Source: Syntrophorhabdaceae bacterium (GTDB lineage: Bacteria > Desulfobacterota > Syntrophorhabdia > Syntrophorhabdales > Syntrophorhabdaceae). Taken from it: a stretch of 6,978 nucleotides of DNA. Shown piece after piece: positions 5,510-6,978 of the stretch. The stretch spans positions 1 through 6,978 of the forward strand of contig JAOAFK010000196.1 in assembly GCA_026416315.1 (NCBI GenBank), read 5' to 3'. Under the pieces are notes generated by a model that had not been told where the DNA came from, made no database searches, and worked only from the letters and a program-made list of their open reading frames with translations. Every line of letters starts with the position of its first letter. Position 1 is the stretch's first letter. A program made the position numbers and the translations under genes.

Positions 5510-6763
5510 ATGGAGGGGGTCACAGAAGTTAAAAACAGAGGAATCCACTGGGCATGGATTATCCTTGCCGTATGTTTTGTGGATCTTTATATAAATTACG
5601 GTATAAGGTTAGGATATAGTGTCCTTCTACCTGAAATGATAAGAACAATGGGATTTACAAGAAGACAGGGTGGAGACATATTCAATGCATATTTTATCGT
5701 TTATATTTTATTTTCCCTCTTTACAGGTTATTTAACAGATCGTTTTGGGGCAAGAAAGGTAATCTCCATATTCTGTATAATACTTGGTATCGGGACTGTG
5801 CTTATGGGAACTGCGAAAAGCTTCTCACAGGCATGCATATTTTACGGGATTGTGGGCATGGGTGGTGCTGCCATGTGGACACCTGTCATAACCCTTGTGC
5901 AGAGATGGTTTGATGTGAGAAAAAAGGGCATGGCATTGGGAATACTCTCGACGGGTTTCGGATTAGGTTTTGCCACAATGGGGAAATTCTACCCCATGAT
6001 AGTTGCCTGGAGAAACTGGCGTTACTGCTGGTATGTCCTCGGTATTGCAGCACTTTTTATGGTTATTGTGAATGCCCTTCTTTTAAGAAGCAAACCGGAA
6101 GACAGGGGGCTTTTGCCATGGGGAGCCAAATTAGAATCACAGACCCCTCAGACAGGAATCTTATCATCAAAGTCACAGAGGCTAAATTTTTCTGAGATAC
6201 TCAATATCAAAAATTTCTGGTTTATAGGATTTTCATATCTATTAATTGCCGCCTCTTTGTATATGCTTTTAACCTTCATGGTGGATTATGCCAGATATGA
6301 ATTAGGACTTGTCTATGAAAAGGCATCCCTTCTTGCCACCATCCACGGTACAGGACAGATTGTGGGAGTACTCACCATTCCCATGATTTCAGATTATATT
6401 GGGAGACGCATGACCCTCATACTTTCCAATGCCTGTATAGGATTGTGCATACTGAGCATCATCCTTGCAAGAAATAATGTGCCATGGCTTTATACAAGTA
6501 TAGGTTTCCTCGGTGCATTTTTCGGTGCTACATTCCCCATGTACGGTGCAGCAGGGGGTGATTACTTTAAAAAAGAGATCATGGGCACTGTCATTGGCGC
6601 ATTAACAATATTTTATGGATCAGGGGCAATTCTCGCCAACAGAATAGGGGGCCACATAAGGGATATCACAGGTTCTTTTTTTATTCCATTTATAATTGCC
6701 TTTTTGGCTGCCTTTGTGGCATCATTACTCATGGTATTTGTAAAAAGAAGGCCTTTGTCATAA
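5510..6763 (+). CDS. MFS transporter, oxalate/formate antiporter (OFA)-like
   Basis: A 417-residue major facilitator with about 12 membrane segments in two halves. Residues 13-190 form the first six, a hydrophilic loop spans about 192-230, and 235-410 form the second six. The MFS signature loop between TM2 and TM3 is G73-YLTDRFGARK; its counterpart in the second half is PMISDYIGRR (291-300). QRWFDVRKKGMALGI (131-145) and the DYFKKEIMGTVIGAL region (351-365) resemble the OFA/monocarboxylate carriers. The family moves small organic anions such as oxalate, formate and other mono- or dicarboxylates; the substrate here cannot be read from the sequence. The ATG at 5510 is preferred to the in-frame one at 5456 because of the ribosome binding site. 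The start is 22 nt after the CooS-like stop with no terminator between, so the two are probably one operon. This carrier may bring in or export the substrate or product of the CooS-like enzyme; that link is inference. Confidence 0.88.
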   Translation: MEGVTEVKNRGIHWAWIILAVCFVDLYINYGIRLGYSVLLPEMIRTMGFTRRQGGDIFNAYFIVYILFSLFTGYLTDRFGARKVISIFCIILGIGTVLMGTAKSFSQACIFYGIVGMGGAAMWTPVITLVQRWFDVRKKGMALGILSTGFGLGFATMGKFYPMIVAWRNWRYCWYVLGIAALFMVIVNALLLRSKPEDRGLLPWGAKLESQTPQTGILSSKSQRLNFSEILNIKNFWFIGFSYLLIAASLYMLLTFMVDYARYELGLVYEKASLLATIHGTGQIVGVLTIPMISDYIGRRMTLILSNACIGLCILSIILARNNVPWLYTSIGFLGAFFGATFPMYGAAGGDYFKKEIMGTVIGALTIFYGSGAILANRIGGHIRDITGSFFIPFIIAFLAAFVASLLMVFVKRRPLS

Positions 6764-6766
6764 CTC

Positions 6767-6795
6767 TTGCTTTTAAATGAGTCATTTAATATTAT
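6767..6795 (+). promoter_or_regulatory. Candidate promoter for glmM
   Basis: TTGCTT (6767-6772, 3/6 to consensus) and TATTAT (6790-6795, 5/6) are spaced by exactly 17 bp. Transcription would start near 6802, about 20 nt before the glmM ATG, leaving room for the Shine-Dalgarno AGGAG at 6812-6816. The -35 is weak, so either an activator or read-through from the MFS gene may contribute. Confidence 0.45.
6773..6789. promoter_or_regulatory. 17-bp palindrome filling the promoter spacer before glmM
   Basis: TTAAATGA-G-TCATTTAA has 8-bp perfect arms around one central base. It occupies precisely the spacer between the proposed -35 and -10 boxes, a classic repressor-operator position. It is unlikely to be a terminator: the RNA stem would be only A-U pairs with a short loop, and no T-tract directly follows. 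The regulator is unknown. Confidence 0.4.
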
Positions 6796-6822
6796 AAAAA
6801 CAACTTTTTTCAGGAGACAAAG

Positions 6823-6978
6823 ATGGGAAAACTTTTTGGTACAGACGGGATAAGGGGTGAGGCAAACCGCTATCCCATGAATTCTCAGATTGCATTTTCA
6901 GTAGGTCAGGCAATTACACACCTACTGAAAAAGACATATGTTAAACCGAGAATTATCATCGGCAAGGATACAAGGATT
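6823..6978 (+). CDS. glmM: Phosphoglucosamine mutase, N-terminal part (3' truncated)
   Basis: GlmM interconverts glucosamine-6-phosphate and glucosamine-1-phosphate, the step before UDP-GlcNAc, feeding peptidoglycan and lipopolysaccharide synthesis in the cytoplasm. The 52 visible residues begin MGKLFGTDGIRGEAN, the characteristic GlmM N-terminus, and end with IIIGKDTRI, which precedes the phosphoserine loop of this hexomutase family. The catalytic serine itself lies beyond the window end (full length about 445-450). The start is supported by AGGAG at 6812-6816, 6 nt before the ATG. The gene lies 59 nt after the MFS gene and has its own promoter candidate, so it probably starts a new transcript. 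Confidence 0.93.
   Translation, partial: MGKLFGTDGIRGEANRYPMNSQIAFSVGQAITHLLKKTYVKPRIIIGKDTRI

Noticed and set aside
6773..6789. Palindrome as an intrinsic terminator of the MFS gene
   Set aside because: The RNA stem would be almost only A-U pairs, and no U-tract directly follows; its fit to the promoter spacer favours an operator.
1..6978. CRISPR arrays, insertion sequences, integrase or attachment sites next to the tRNA
   Set aside because: No spaced direct repeats, transposase or integrase motifs, or duplicated tRNA 3' end were seen.

Overview
The window is an AT-rich stretch of bacterial chromosome with every gene on the + strand. It suggests a strictly anaerobic bacterium: it carries a Ni-CO dehydrogenase family protein (CooS family), an oxalate/formate-antiporter-type (OFA) MFS carrier and the selenocysteine-synthesis gene selA. 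Codon and base composition would fit an AT-rich member of the Desulfobacterota or Thermodesulfovibrionia. That placement is only an impression; nothing here fixes the taxon.

Layout: (1) 1-618, the C-terminal part of SelA, cut by the window start. (2) 641-1582, an RluD-type 23S rRNA pseudouridine synthase, 22 nt after selA. (3) 1583-1703, an AT-rich gap with a 12-bp perfect palindrome. (4) 1704-3254, a membrane protein fused to a spermidine-synthase-like domain with an altered active-site motif. (5) 3302-3377, tRNA-Gly(CCC) with encoded CCA and its own good promoter. (6) 3378-3582, a leader rich in inverted repeats. (7) 3583-5487, a CooS-like protein, followed after 22 nt by (8) an MFS transporter at 5510-6763, apparently in the same operon. 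(9) 6764-6822, a promoter region whose 17-bp spacer is a palindrome. (10) 6823-6978, the start of glmM, cut by the window end.

The most interesting item is the CooS-like protein. It has the full CODH scaffold and an intact B-cluster motif. In an ungapped local alignment (from memory) with Carboxydothermus hydrogenoformans CODH-II, the C-cluster ligand Cys295 is replaced by Glu300, and His561 by Glu561. The remaining C-cluster ligands are kept (His264, Cys343, Cys453, Cys484, Cys525). The resulting set, His/Glu/four Cys/Glu, looks like the ligand set of the hybrid-cluster protein (Hcp) rather than of a Ni,Fe C-cluster. Most of the proton-relay histidines are also gone. This points to a deviant CODH of the kind represented by CooS-V of C. 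hydrogenoformans, probably not a CO oxidiser. Its substrate is unknown; its operon partner is a predicted small-organic-anion MFS carrier. No cooC, cooF, acs or hydrogenase gene is visible in the window.

The other genes are housekeeping (rRNA modification, tRNA, peptidoglycan precursor synthesis, selenocysteine synthesis) and show no evident functional link to the CooS-MFS pair.
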